Positions 7,276-16,461 of a stretch of 64,000 nucleotides of DNA are shown here, piece by piece (within the stretch, counting starts at the first letter, position 1; each line of letters opens with the position of its first letter). Source of the stretch: JANXQG01 sp963709175 (lineage in GTDB: Bacteria; Planctomycetota; Planctomycetia; Pirellulales; Thermoguttaceae); contig CAVPVK010000007.1 of the NCBI GenBank assembly GCA_963709175.1, forward strand, positions 1,612,001 through 1,676,000, given 5' to 3'. The translations under genes and the position numbers were made by a program. A model generated the notes under the pieces. It was given only the letters and a program-made list of their open reading frames with translations. It did not search any database and was not told where the DNA came from.

Positions 7276-7587
7276 ATGGAAGATTCCCGCCGCAACGCCA
7301 CGATCGAGGACATCAACCGCCTGCACGAACGGATTGACTGCGGCTTCCAGCAGTTGGAAGACAAGCTCACCTCGGAACTGCACCGGCACGAGGAGGCGAT
7401 CTTCGGCAACGGTCAGCCGGGACTTAAGCAGAAAGTGGCGGCGCTGGAGACGGCCAAGCGTGACCACGACGCGATCCTTGAGGAATTCCGCTCGGCGGCC
7501 AAGGCGGGCTTTAGCAAGCTCTGGACCTTGGCGGCCGGCGTGGCCTTGGCGGCGGCAAGCGCTTGGTTCGGACACGTGTGGAAGTGA
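7276..7587 (+). CDS. Coiled-coil protein with C-terminal membrane anchor (XhlA/holin-associated type)
   Basis: 103 residues. A long amphipathic helix (~10-80, Leu/Ile heptads with IEDINRLHERIDCGFQQLE-like spacing) is followed by one transmembrane helix at the C-terminus (LWTLAAGVALAAASAWFG). This is the layout of XhlA-like holin-accessory proteins and of phage membrane spanins or anchors. Position before the tail fibre and after the hydrolase module fits a lysis role. The assignment is by layout only. Confidence 0.5.
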   Translation: MEDSRRNATIEDINRLHERIDCGFQQLEDKLTSELHRHEEAIFGNGQPGLKQKVAALETAKRDHDAILEEFRSAAKAGFSKLWTLAAGVALAAASAWFGHVWK

Positions 7588-7605
7588 GCAAAGGCGGATC
7601 GCAGC

Positions 7606-7752
7606 ATGACATCCTACAGCACATACCATGGCCATCTGTTTCGCCTGAGGGAACTTCAAGATGCCATGGAGTGCATCGACCGCTGGGTTACGGAAATCGT
7701 CGTGCGCATTGACGGCTACACCTGGAAAACGTACTCCCCGATGGGAGAGTGA
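7606..7752 (+). CDS. Small ORF, 48 residues
   Basis: ATG 7606 after AAGGCGG, ending 3 bp before the tail-fibre start. The sequence is helix plus strand (FRLRELQDAMECIDRWVTEI) without membrane segment. Tight packing in the cluster supports translation; the function is unknown. Confidence 0.4.
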   Translation: MTSYSTYHGHLFRLRELQDAMECIDRWVTEIVVRIDGYTWKTYSPMGE

Positions 7753-7755
7753 TCA

Positions 7756-10700
7756 ATGTCACAAGGATTCCAGAATTACGCAACCGCGGCCCTCTACAAC
7801 GAGGCTGAAACACAGAACAGCTCGCCTCCAGCTTCGGGCACGCTCTCGTTCTGGTTTGCCGTCGGCACAGCAAACGGCGACACCAACTCCGTCAAGGTAT
7901 ACGGCTACGACACGACGAACACCTATTGCTGGCTCAACCACCTCAAGGACGGCAGCGACGATTTCTGTTTCGCTCAGGTCAATGGCACGATCTACGCGGG
8001 GTGGCTTACCAGCAACACCGCCTACTTCACTAAATGGGTCTTGTCGGCCAGCCCGTTTACGGCCAACGCCTGGAACCACGTCTGCCTGACGTGGGCTGCT
8101 GGCGGAAACGTCAATCTTTGGATCAATGGCGTGGAACTTACGCCCACGAGCCGAGCCAACTCGACGGCCTATGCTTCGTCGGTCGGTTATTTCTTCCTCG
8201 GCGGCGGCGGCGGCGGAAACAACTACAGCAACATCTCTGGCTACAACAAGAGTTCGGACGCCTGCGGCGGCGACATGGCGCACGTGGCCATCTGGAGCGA
8301 AGTGCTCTCCGCTAGCGATATTGCGAAGCTCGCCGCCGGGATGCTGCCAGCCTATATCGGCATGGTCGATTCAGGCGCCCTTGCCGCCGAAGTGCATTAT
8401 TGGCCGCTGACCAGCAACACCACGACCGACGCTTGGGGCACGCTGAACCTGACCAGCAGCCAGGCCACCCAGCAGAACGACAATACGTTCAACTTCACGA
8501 CCAGCACGTTTCCGGGGTTGAACAACAACGGATCGAGCGCGTCGCCAACGGATGACTCGACGGTGCTCAATGCGTTGATCGCCCAATCAGGGGCCTACGG
8601 TGGCACGATCACGTGGAATACGTGCAATGCCATCTTGAAGACGCTCACGGTCCCATCAAACACCACGATTGTCCCGACGACGGCGGTTCCGGTCCACGTC
8701 GTCTATTTTGGCCCGCAGTCGAGTACGGTCGTCTCGACCTGGCCCAGCGGCGTGGCGGACTACGCGCTTCGGAATCAGAACTTCCGCAAGGGATTTCCGG
8801 TGTTCGGCACGACGCTGGCCTCGGACGGCTCGACGGCGATCAATCTGCCCCTGGGGCTGGGAAGTGCCATCAACTCGACGACCGCGACGTCGATGACGCT
8901 CGGCACGAAACAGGGTCAACTCATCGACACGCTGGCACGTGTGTCTGCATCGGGCGGCAAGGGCCTCTACTTAACGCTCTCGGATGGCACGCACACGGAA
9001 ACCGTGCTGGTCAGCCTCATCAGCACCGACACGTTGACGATAGCCCGGGCGCAGCTTGGCACGTCCGCCTATTCGTGGCCGAACGCGACGACATGGAACG
9101 CCAGCGGCGGCGGCTTGGCATCAAGCAATGCCGGTCCAACGATCGTTGAAACAATCCTGGACACAAACATCACTATTGGCCCCAATCCGTCCGTGGCCAA
9201 TTCCTGCCCGCTGGTCATCAACCATAACGGCAACATCCTCGGCAACGATGGGATGCTGGTGACCACGCTCACCGCCGGGATGACTTCGAGTTCCACGAGT
9301 GTGCCCATCGCCAGCGCAACCGCCCTGGGCACGCTGACGAACGGCTCCAGTGTCATCATGATCGACACCGAGGCCATGCTCGTGACGGGCGGAGCTGGCA
9401 CGACGACTCTGACGGTCACTCGCGGTTACGACGGTTCGACGGCGGCGAACCACAGCAACCTTGCAACTGTAACAGCCCTAAACTGCTGTTTTGGCATCGC
9501 CAACAACAGCGGCTCCGCAACTTTCGCCAGCGTGGGCGGCGGAACCTATTTGTGGGCGACGATGTTTGTTGGGGTATCGGCCAGCAACATCAGCATCAAC
9601 GTGCAAAACTCGGCAGACTTCGGCATGCTGATCGGTAACGTGCAGAACGTAAACCTGACGAATTACAGCAAGTCAGGCACGGGCTGGCGGATAAGCGGGA
9701 CGGGCGATGACGCCTTGCACATGTGGGGACCGATCTCGGGACTGATCGTTGACGGCCCAACGCTGCAATCGGCGGACAATCGCATCGTCTTCAGCAACGA
9801 GGAAGGTCACAACCAGATCTCCCAGGGATTGGGATTCGCTGGCAACATCGACGTCTCGGTCTACAACTTGTCGATCACGCCGATCAACTACCTGCTCAAC
9901 ACTACTCACCCGGGCTTCCAGCTATTTCCATCGGAAAACACCACCATCAACATTACCCTGGACGGCATGGTGATGGAGAACGAGTGGGGCACCGTGATTT
10001 CCGAGTCCGCCGTCAACGGTGCGACTGGCGGCAGTTTCGCCCTGCAAATGGCCAACATCAGCGGAAATCTGGTCAATAACGGCGGCACGCAGTTTGTTCA
10101 AATCGTGTCGCCATTCACCTGCACGAGGTGTTCGCTGGCGAATTTCGCGTTCACGTCGGCAGCGACCGGCAGTTACATGTTGCTCATCGAATCCGGCACC
10201 TTGCCCCCCGGGCCGTTGAACGTGAGCGCCGCGAATATCAGCCTGCCGGCGGGATGGAGCTTCCAGGAAGCGTCGTCGGGCGTGCCCACCATCGCGTATA
10301 GCGGGGCGACGACGATCAACAACGCCTTGGTGCAAGCGAGCAATTACAGCGACCCCGGCAGCGCCAACGTGTGGATCGGTGTGGGCACCTATAAATTCGC
10401 TGGCGTACCGCAGTTGGCATCCTTGACCTATCCCCCAAACACTGAAGTAGTTAGTGGCTTTACCTATGGCATTGGCGGCAGCAGCCAGACGGGCAATGTA
10501 ATCGTTCCTGCACCCGGCAACGTGCTCTTGGGTACGCAAACAGGGGCCAACGGCGCAACCCCAGGAACACTGGCGCTGCCAGCGCAAAATGACGTTTTGT
10601 TTCCGACGCCGTACGGTTCGCCCACGGGCGGCGGTGGCTTTAGCAATGCGGGCACTTACTGGCAGCCCAGCCAGTCGACAGTGCTGAACACGGCCACCTA

Positions 10701-11496
10701 CGGCGTCAACAACGAGACTGCGGGCGCCGCCACCCTGCCGGCAGCCGCGCAGGTCTTAAGCGGCATGCAGTACGGCGTGGGCGGCAACGGCTCCACAGGC
10801 AGCCTCGTGCTGCCACCTGAAGCCAACGTGCTTTACAACTCACAGTACGGCGTGGGCGGCAACGGATCGACCGGGACAGCCACCCTGCCGGCAGCCAGCG
10901 CAGTATATCACACGGCTCCAGCCTACGGCGTGGGCGGCAACGGCACTACGCCCACGGCCGCGACCTACGCCGAGGGCGAGGCAGCGCAACTGGCAGCCGA
11001 CCTGGCTGTCGTGAGCTTCAATGCGGGCGGCATCTTGAATACGACAACAATCACTCTCGGCACTAGCTCGCTGGGCTACACGTCGGTGACGGGCACGTTT
11101 GGCGGCGGCGGAGGAAGCCCGGTCCCTCCCATTGTCGGAACGGCATCGAATCAGCCCGAGCCCGTGCACCTTCCCTTTGCGCTGCAGTACGGCGAGTACA
11201 ACTGCTCAATCCTGATTGAAGACGAAAACGGCAATCCCGTCACCCTCACCGGCCGCACGCTGGAAATGGTGTTCTTTAGCTCGATGATCCCGAGCGTGGA
11301 AATCTTCAGTCTGACCACGGAATCAGGCCTGGCCGTCGACGGAACTACCACAAACCAGCTCGACATATCGATCCCGCCAGCTAACACGCAATCGTCGTTG
11401 GTGCTCACGTGGAACCTATGGGACACGACAACGTCGGGACAGCCTGTGCCGCTATTGACCGGAACCCTTCCGATCGGATCCAACCCAGCCCCGTAA
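7756..11496 (+). CDS. Large tail fibre/spike-like protein with LamG-like and beta-helix regions
   Basis: 1246 residues, low in charge, rich in Gly, Thr, Asn and Ser. Residues ~20-220 look like a concanavalin-like LamG domain (TLSFWFAV, AWNHVCLTW, VNLWINGVE). Residues ~450-900 have the short strand pattern of a right-handed parallel beta-helix, as in carbohydrate-degrading tail spikes. Residues ~890-1070 carry Gly-rich repeats with YGVGGNGSTG cores. The C-terminal ~110 residues form a beta domain resembling phage baseplate upper proteins. Such proteins bind or cut host surface glycans. It is placed upstream of packaging genes, which is usual once a circular phage map is opened at the attachment site. 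Confidence 0.7.
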   Translation: MSQGFQNYATAALYNEAETQNSSPPASGTLSFWFAVGTANGDTNSVKVYGYDTTNTYCWLNHLKDGSDDFCFAQVNGTIYAGWLTSNTAYFTKWVLSASPFTANAWNHVCLTWAAGGNVNLWINGVELTPTSRANSTAYASSVGYFFLGGGGGGNNYSNISGYNKSSDACGGDMAHVAIWSEVLSASDIAKLAAGMLPAYIGMVDSGALAAEVHYWPLTSNTTTDAWGTLNLTSSQATQQNDNTFNFTTSTFPGLNNNGSSASPTDDSTVLNALIAQSGAYGGTITWNTCNAILKTLTVPSNTTIVPTTAVPVHVVYFGPQSSTVVSTWPSGVADYALRNQNFRKGFPVFGTTLASDGSTAINLPLGLGSAINSTTATSMTLGTKQGQLIDTLARVSASGGKGLYLTLSDGTHTETVLVSLISTDTLTIARAQLGTSAYSWPNATTWNASGGGLASSNAGPTIVETILDTNITIGPNPSVANSCPLVINHNGNILGNDGMLVTTLTAGMTSSSTSVPIASATALGTLTNGSSVIMIDTEAMLVTGGAGTTTLTVTRGYDGSTAANHSNLATVTALNCCFGIANNSGSATFASVGGGTYLWATMFVGVSASNISINVQNSADFGMLIGNVQNVNLTNYSKSGTGWRISGTGDDALHMWGPISGLIVDGPTLQSADNRIVFSNEEGHNQISQGLGFAGNIDVSVYNLSITPINYLLNTTHPGFQLFPSENTTINITLDGMVMENEWGTVISESAVNGATGGSFALQMANISGNLVNNGGTQFVQIVSPFTCTRCSLANFAFTSAATGSYMLLIESGTLPPGPLNVSAANISLPAGWSFQEASSGVPTIAYSGATTINNALVQASNYSDPGSANVWIGVGTYKFAGVPQLASLTYPPNTEVVSGFTYGIGGSSQTGNVIVPAPGNVLLGTQTGANGATPGTLALPAQNDVLFPTPYGSPTGGGGFSNAGTYWQPSQSTVLNTATYGVNNETAGAATLPAAAQVLSGMQYGVGGNGSTGSLVLPPEANVLYNSQYGVGGNGSTGTATLPAASAVYHTAPAYGVGGNGTTPTAATYAEGEAAQLAADLAVVSFNAGGILNTTTITLGTSSLGYTSVTGTFGGGGGSPVPPIVGTASNQPEPVHLPFALQYGEYNCSILIEDENGNPVTLTGRTLEMVFFSSMIPSVEIFSLTTESGLAVDGTTTNQLDISIPPANTQSSLVLTWNLWDTTTSGQPVPLLTGTLPIGSNPAP
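10438..10975 (+). repeat. In-frame Gly-rich repeats in the tail fibre
   Basis: The 18-bp core coding YGVGGN starts at 10771, 10846 and 10924 (75 and 78 bp apart), with more diverged copies before. Each unit is about 25 residues: a Val/Leu-rich start, YGVGGNGSTG, then a strand ending LP. They are coding repeats of a fibrous domain. Confidence 0.8.
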
Positions 11497-11501
11497 CCGC
11501 A

Positions 11502-11867
11502 ATGCCAAATGCACCCGCAAGACTTTGCCGAAAGCCCAACTGCCGCGGACTGGTCCGCGACGGTGTGTGCTCTGTCTGCGGGCCCGTGCGGAGAAGCGGA
11601 TGGGAGAACAAGAACGGCAGCCGGCAATCCCGCGGCTACGACCAGGCATGGATCGACTTGCGTGCGGCGATCATCAAGCAGCACATGGCCGAGCACGGCG
11701 GCGCAGTGGTGTGTGAGGACTGCCAACTGCCGATCGTCGGGCAGGTGAACGCCGACCACAGGAAGCCGTTCGCGGGGCTCGACGATCCGCTGCGGCTGGA
11801 TCCGGAGAACATCGCCCTGACGTGCACCAGGTGCCACATGAGGAAGACGCAGAGGGACAAACGGTGA
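11502..11867 (+). CDS. HNH endonuclease of the packaging module
   Basis: 121 residues from ATG 11502. The HNH motif is seen as NADHRKP (metal-binding His), then an Asn (ENIAL) and CTRCHMRK with the final His. Two CxxC-type pairs (CSVCG, and CEDC with CTRC) bind structural zinc. An HNH protein next to the terminase genes is typical of HK97-like phages, where it works with the large terminase in cos cleavage and packaging. The upstream in-frame ATG at 11409 lies inside the tail-fibre gene and is rejected. Confidence 0.8.
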   Translation: MPNAPARLCRKPNCRGLVRDGVCSVCGPVRRSGWENKNGSRQSRGYDQAWIDLRAAIIKQHMAEHGGAVVCEDCQLPIVGQVNADHRKPFAGLDDPLRLDPENIALTCTRCHMRKTQRDKR

Positions 11868-12019
11868 GAAATCGGACGGAAAACACGAGAAATCGCCGCG
11901 TTTATGCACATTCAGCCCCGGGGGTGGGGTCCTTCCTCGGCAGCGCGTTGCTTGGAACCGCAACGACCGAAATTTTAACGCGCAGCCAAAACTAACAATG
12001 GGGGGTTTAGGCAAAACCC
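11868..12019. other. Intergenic region between HNH and terminase: candidate cos/regulatory region
   Basis: 152 bp without a gene. It contains CGTTGC-N8-GCAACG (11946-11965) and GGGTTT-N5-AAACCC (12003-12019), the latter touching the start codon of the small terminase and possibly controlling its translation. A cos site would be expected near here in HNH-type phages, but I cannot identify one by sequence. Confidence 0.35.
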
Positions 12020-12523
12020 ATGGCAGCGACAGGCAGACCACCGAAACCGACGCGGACAAAGGAACTGGCGGGGACGCTGCGCACTGGCCGCCAGAAAAAC
12101 GAGCCTACGCCTGACGCCGAGATTCCGCCGTTCCCGAAGTGGGCCAGCAAAAACGGCCGCCGCTACTGGAAGGAGATTGCCCAGTACCTCTACGAGAATG
12201 GCCTGCTGACCAGGCTGGATCAGATCGCACTTGCCTTGCTGTGCGAGGCCCTGGCCGAGTACTGCGAGTGCCGGTCGATCGTGGAGGCCGCGGCGAAGGA
12301 GGACGGCGGCGTGAAGTACGTCACGGTCACCGACAAGGGCAACATCATCCAACACGCGGCGGTTGGCGTGATGAACAAGGCCTGGGGCAAGGTCGCCAAG
12401 CTGCTCGTGCAGTTCGGCATGACCCCAAGCGCCCGGGCCGGACTGGCGATTGCCGCCGTGAAGGACAAGCCGGACCTGCTGGGCGAGTTGATCGCTGGCA
12501 GCCGGAAGAAAGACGCGAATTGA
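12020..12523 (+). CDS. Phage terminase small subunit (P27 family)
   Basis: 167 residues. The N-terminus GRPPKPTRTKELAGTLR and the following basic helix are typical of the P27 family, as is the segment with W-K-E and the LLTRLDQIALALLCEALAEY helix. It recognises phage DNA and hands it to the large subunit. The start ATG directly follows a small hairpin. The stop overlaps the start of the large subunit (TGATG), which couples their translation. Confidence 0.85.
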   Translation: MAATGRPPKPTRTKELAGTLRTGRQKNEPTPDAEIPPFPKWASKNGRRYWKEIAQYLYENGLLTRLDQIALALLCEALAEYCECRSIVEAAAKEDGGVKYVTVTDKGNIIQHAAVGVMNKAWGKVAKLLVQFGMTPSARAGLAIAAVKDKPDLLGELIAGSRKKDAN

Positions 12524-14298
12524 TGCCCACCGTCACCCGCAAGCCGAAATCCGCCAAGCCCGTTGAGATCATCGACCGGGTAAACGCCTACATTGCCGGC
12601 GTGAAGTCCGGCGAGATCGTGGCGTGCAAGTGGGTCAAGCTGGCGATCAAGCGGCACGAGCGCGACCTGAAGAGCGGCAAGCGCCGTGGGCTGTTCTTCG
12701 ACGAAGCGGCGGCCATACTCGGCGTGCGGTTCATCGAGTGCCTGCCGCAGAGCAAGGGCCGTTGGGCCGGCAAGCCGCTTACCCTCGAAGGCTGGCAGGT
12801 CTTCATCCTCTGGCTCCTCTATGGCTGGATGCGGAAGGACGGACGGCGGCGGTTCAATACGCTGTTCGTCTCGGTCGCACGCAAGAACGGCAAAAGCACG
12901 CTCGCGGCCGGCATCGCCCTAAAGGCCCTGGTGTGCGACGGCGAAGAAGGGGCGGAAGTTTATTCGGCGGCGACGAAGCGTGATCAGGCGAAAATCGTCT
13001 GGGGCGAGTCCCGCAAGATGGTCCTTAAATCCCCGTCGCTCAAGAAGCTGATCTCCGTCTATCGCGACTCGCTGGTCGTGGACTCTACCCAGTCATCCTA
13101 CAAGCCCTTGGGGCGAGACGCCGATACGCTCGACGGTCTGAACCCTTCATGCGCCGTCATTGACGAGGTGCACGCCCACAAGACCCGCGACGTCTGGGAC
13201 GTGATCGACAGCGGCACCGGCGCCCGCGACAACCCGCTGCTGGCCGGCATCACCACGGCGGGCGACGGATCGCCGGAGACGATCTATGCCGAACTGAAGA
13301 AGCACACCGAGGACGTGCTGACGGGTACCGTCCAGGATGATGCCTGGCTGGGGATCCTCTTCACGCTGGACGAGGGCGACTCGTGGGAGGACGAGGAGGT
13401 ATGGATCAAGGCCAACCCGAACCTGTTCGTCTCGGTTGATTTCGAGAAGCTGAAGAACGCGGCGCAGAAGGCGGCCAGCACGCCCGGGGCGATCGCCAAC
13501 TTCCGCCGCAAGCGAATGAACGAGGACGTGGCCGATGCCGGCCTGTGGCTGCCGGTCGACGAGGACAGCCCATGGGCGGCGTGTGCCGGCGGGAACTTCT
13601 ATAGCCGCAAGGGACTGCGGCCGGAAGTGATCGAGCGGTTCCGCGGGCGGCCGTGCTACGTTGGGGCAGACCTCTCCAGCCTCCACGACCTGACGGCCAT
13701 GGACTTCGCCTTCCCGGACGCCGATGGTTCACTGGACCTGATCTGTTTCGCCTGGTGCCCGCGGGAGAACGCCATCGGCCGCACCCGTGACCATAAGGTG
13801 CCCTACGTCACGTGGGCCGACATGGGGCTTATCCGCCTGACCGAGGGCAAGAGCGTGAATTACGACGAACTGCGCCAGCAGCTTCGCACGGCCCGCGATG
13901 TCTGGGGCTGGGACATAAAGCAGGTGGCCTTCGATCCGAACAACGCCCGCTATTTGCTTACCAAGCTTGCCGAGGAAGACGGCTTCGCCGCCGAGGGCCA
14001 GCTTATCGAGCACGACCAGCGATGCAATGGCATGAACGAACCGATCAACGCCACGCAAAAGCTGATCCTCGACAAGAAGCTGCGGCACGGCGGCCATGCG
14101 GTGTTGCGCTGGTGCGTGGCGAACGCGGTCCTCTATCAGGACACGGGCGGACGGTCCCGATTCAACAAGCGGCGATCGCGGGAAAAGATCGACCTGGCCG
14201 TCGCCATGGTAATGGCCGTGGGTCGGGCCGTCGCTGGGCAGGAACCCACCGGCGGCGGCTCGATCTATGACCACCTGCCCGGGATTATTTTCGTTTAG
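12523..14298 (+). CDS. Phage terminase large subunit (HK97/Terminase_1 type)
   Basis: 591 residues starting at ATG 12523 in TGATG. The ATPase domain has Walker A SVARKNGKST at about 117-126 and Walker B CAVIDEVH at about 211-218. The nuclease domain follows, with the acidic motif GADLSSLHDLTA near residue 381 and further Asp residues (VAFDPNNAR, and KIDLAVAMVMA near the end). It packages DNA into the prohead and cuts it. Length and motifs are complete, so it should be functional. Confidence 0.92.
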   Translation: MPTVTRKPKSAKPVEIIDRVNAYIAGVKSGEIVACKWVKLAIKRHERDLKSGKRRGLFFDEAAAILGVRFIECLPQSKGRWAGKPLTLEGWQVFILWLLYGWMRKDGRRRFNTLFVSVARKNGKSTLAAGIALKALVCDGEEGAEVYSAATKRDQAKIVWGESRKMVLKSPSLKKLISVYRDSLVVDSTQSSYKPLGRDADTLDGLNPSCAVIDEVHAHKTRDVWDVIDSGTGARDNPLLAGITTAGDGSPETIYAELKKHTEDVLTGTVQDDAWLGILFTLDEGDSWEDEEVWIKANPNLFVSVDFEKLKNAAQKAASTPGAIANFRRKRMNEDVADAGLWLPVDEDSPWAACAGGNFYSRKGLRPEVIERFRGRPCYVGADLSSLHDLTAMDFAFPDADGSLDLICFAWCPRENAIGRTRDHKVPYVTWADMGLIRLTEGKSVNYDELRQQLRTARDVWGWDIKQVAFDPNNARYLLTKLAEEDGFAAEGQLIEHDQRCNGMNEPINATQKLILDKKLRHGGHAVLRWCVANAVLYQDTGGRSRFNKRRSREKIDLAVAMVMAVGRAVAGQEPTGGGSIYDHLPGIIFV

Positions 14299-14313
14299 AA
14301 AGAGGGTTCCGCG

Positions 14314-16449
14314 ATGTACCACAATCCAAGACGACGACCCCCGTTGCGATCCGAGCGCCGGGCGGCGGCCTTCGGGCCGATCCCGATCAACGACAGCCAC
14401 ACGCTGTTTGGCAACTATCCGCTCACCAGCACCGGCATCCGGGTCGACAACTATTCGGCGCTATGCAATGCCGCATTCCGCCGTTGCTGCGAGATCATCG
14501 CGGAAGGGCTCGCGAAACTTAGCCCAGCGTGGAGACTACTCGACCCCAACAAGAAGCCGGTCGTTGATTCTCTCTACGTGCCGATGCTCACTGAGGTTTC
14601 CAATCATTACACCAGCGCATTTAACTTTTGGAACATGCTCTGGAATTGGGCGGAATCTTGGGGCAATGGCTACGCCTGGATTCTGCGGCGGAACAACATG
14701 GAGCCCGTGGGCCTGTTTCCCCTGCATCCGTCGCGAGTCATGCCCCGCCTGGTAAAAGGCGATACCCCGGAAAAGCCGTGGGACGTGATCTACCAGGTGG
14801 ATGGCGGCCGAGCGACGTTCCTGCCCTACGAGATTTTGCACTTCAAGGGCAATAGCGGGTTTGACGGCGTAACTGGATACAACCCTGTCATGTTGCACGA
14901 AAACACACTGGCCATTGCTCAGGCGCAGGAAGAATTCACCGGCGAGTTCTACAAGAACGGGGCAGTCGCGGGCGGCCTGGTGGAGTTGCCGAGCCACCTG
15001 AAGCCGGATGTAGTGTTGAAGTACCAGACCGACTTCCAGAATAAGTATTCCAGCCGCGGTAACCGCCACATGCTGGCCCTGGTCGACAGCGGCGTGAAGT
15101 TCACGAAGACGACCATCGACCCCGAAGTAGCGCAACTCTTGGAGGCGCGGAAGTTCTCGATTTTTGAAGTCTGCCTACTGAAAGGTGTCCCTCCGACAAT
15201 GCTTGGCATCATGGATAACGGCACCTTCAATAACACCGAGCAGATGCAAATCAATTTCAACACTATCAAGATCCACCCGCAGGCGGAAAACTCCCGGCAA
15301 GAGCTGAACATGAAGCTGGTGCCCCCAGGGCACAAATGGGCCTATAGTCTAGAGGTGCTTGACGCGGCGGATAGCGAATCGCGGCAGGCCTACATTCACA
15401 ACGCCGTGGGCGGACCCGTGATGACCGTTCAGGAGGGCCGCGAGAAACTTGGGCTCCCGCGCGAACCCGAGGGCACGATCTACCCGCCCCCCAACATGAA
15501 CGCGGCCCCTGGCGCCGGCGGCAAGCCCCAGGGCGGCGGCAACGGCAAGCAGGACAGCGAGGGGCAGGACGGCACGCCCACGAAGGAAGACATCCAAGAG
15601 GGCGAAACGGAGCCGACGGTGATGCAGCCCGGCAAAGGTCCGGCGGGAAGCGTCAATCGGCCGGAAGGGAGAAGCCTGCCCGAGACGCGGGAGTCATCCC
15701 CCACCGGCGCAATCATCGGCGTCGACGATCCGCAACCGACGTGGGCCGGAGCCCCTCCCGGGGACGCGCTGCCCAATCCCGGCGGCCTGGTCGATTGCCG
15801 AGCCAAGGCGGCCGAGACCCTCAAACCGATCTTCGTGGATGCGGCCCAACGCATGGCCGACAAAGAGGCTCGCACGATCACGGGCTATACAAAGCACGTC
15901 CGCGAGGGCGACATCAAGCGATTCGAGGAGCGTGCTGCCGAGTTTTACGGGCGCCATGCCGGCTATCTCAAGGATGCCTTTACCCCCGCTCTGCGGGCCC
16001 TGCAATCGCAGGTCCATGCCGGCATCAAGGAGCGAGAGTTTCGGGACCTGCCGGACGTCGACGATGCGGCGGAGCTTTACGCGACCAAGCTGGGCGACCG
16101 CCACGTCCAGGCCGCCAAGGAGTCCCTCACGGCCATCATGACCAACCAGCAAGAGCCCAATGCGGTGGCTGACGCGATCGACGCGCAGTATACGGACCTG
16201 GCGAAGGCCCGCGTAGGGGCCGTCGACCGCGAGCTGCGGATGGCCACCAACCATTTTGCCGCCAAGTGTTACCGCGCGGCTGGTGCAACCAAGCTCCAAT
16301 GGGTAGCAAGCCCCACCGACATGGCTGAATGCCTGGACCTGGACGGCCAGACCGTGGGGCCGGACGAAACCTTTCAGACGATTCCCCCTGTGCACCATCC
16401 GCCCTTTCCCGGCCGGGAATGCCGCTGCGGGATCGTAGGACACAAGTAA
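14314..16449 (+). CDS. Portal protein fused to a MuF-type head morphogenesis domain
   Basis: 711 residues, far longer than a plain HK97 portal (~400-430). Residues ~30-400 are the portal (FNFWNMLWNWAESWGNGYAW, LPYEILHFKG, KFSIFEVCLLKGVPPTMLG). A Gly/Pro/Thr-rich linker (~395-490) leads to a C-terminal SPP1 gp7/Mu F-like domain (~495-711) ending in HPPFPGRECRCG, the characteristic Cys-containing end. In most phages these are two adjacent genes; here both are in one frame with no indel evidence. The portal makes the DNA gate; MuF domains help early head assembly or are injected. Confidence 0.88.
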   Translation: MYHNPRRRPPLRSERRAAAFGPIPINDSHTLFGNYPLTSTGIRVDNYSALCNAAFRRCCEIIAEGLAKLSPAWRLLDPNKKPVVDSLYVPMLTEVSNHYTSAFNFWNMLWNWAESWGNGYAWILRRNNMEPVGLFPLHPSRVMPRLVKGDTPEKPWDVIYQVDGGRATFLPYEILHFKGNSGFDGVTGYNPVMLHENTLAIAQAQEEFTGEFYKNGAVAGGLVELPSHLKPDVVLKYQTDFQNKYSSRGNRHMLALVDSGVKFTKTTIDPEVAQLLEARKFSIFEVCLLKGVPPTMLGIMDNGTFNNTEQMQINFNTIKIHPQAENSRQELNMKLVPPGHKWAYSLEVLDAADSESRQAYIHNAVGGPVMTVQEGREKLGLPREPEGTIYPPPNMNAAPGAGGKPQGGGNGKQDSEGQDGTPTKEDIQEGETEPTVMQPGKGPAGSVNRPEGRSLPETRESSPTGAIIGVDDPQPTWAGAPPGDALPNPGGLVDCRAKAAETLKPIFVDAAQRMADKEARTITGYTKHVREGDIKRFEERAAEFYGRHAGYLKDAFTPALRALQSQVHAGIKEREFRDLPDVDDAAELYATKLGDRHVQAAKESLTAIMTNQQEPNAVADAIDAQYTDLAKARVGAVDRELRMATNHFAAKCYRAAGATKLQWVASPTDMAECLDLDGQTVGPDETFQTIPPVHHPPFPGRECRCGIVGHK

Positions 16450-16461
16450 GAAAGGAAGATC

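Noticed and set aside
10771..10975. Possible CRISPR-like or DGR template repeats in the tail fibre
   Set aside because: Repeats are in frame and encode YGVGGN units; there are no spacers, no cas genes and no reverse transcriptase in the window.
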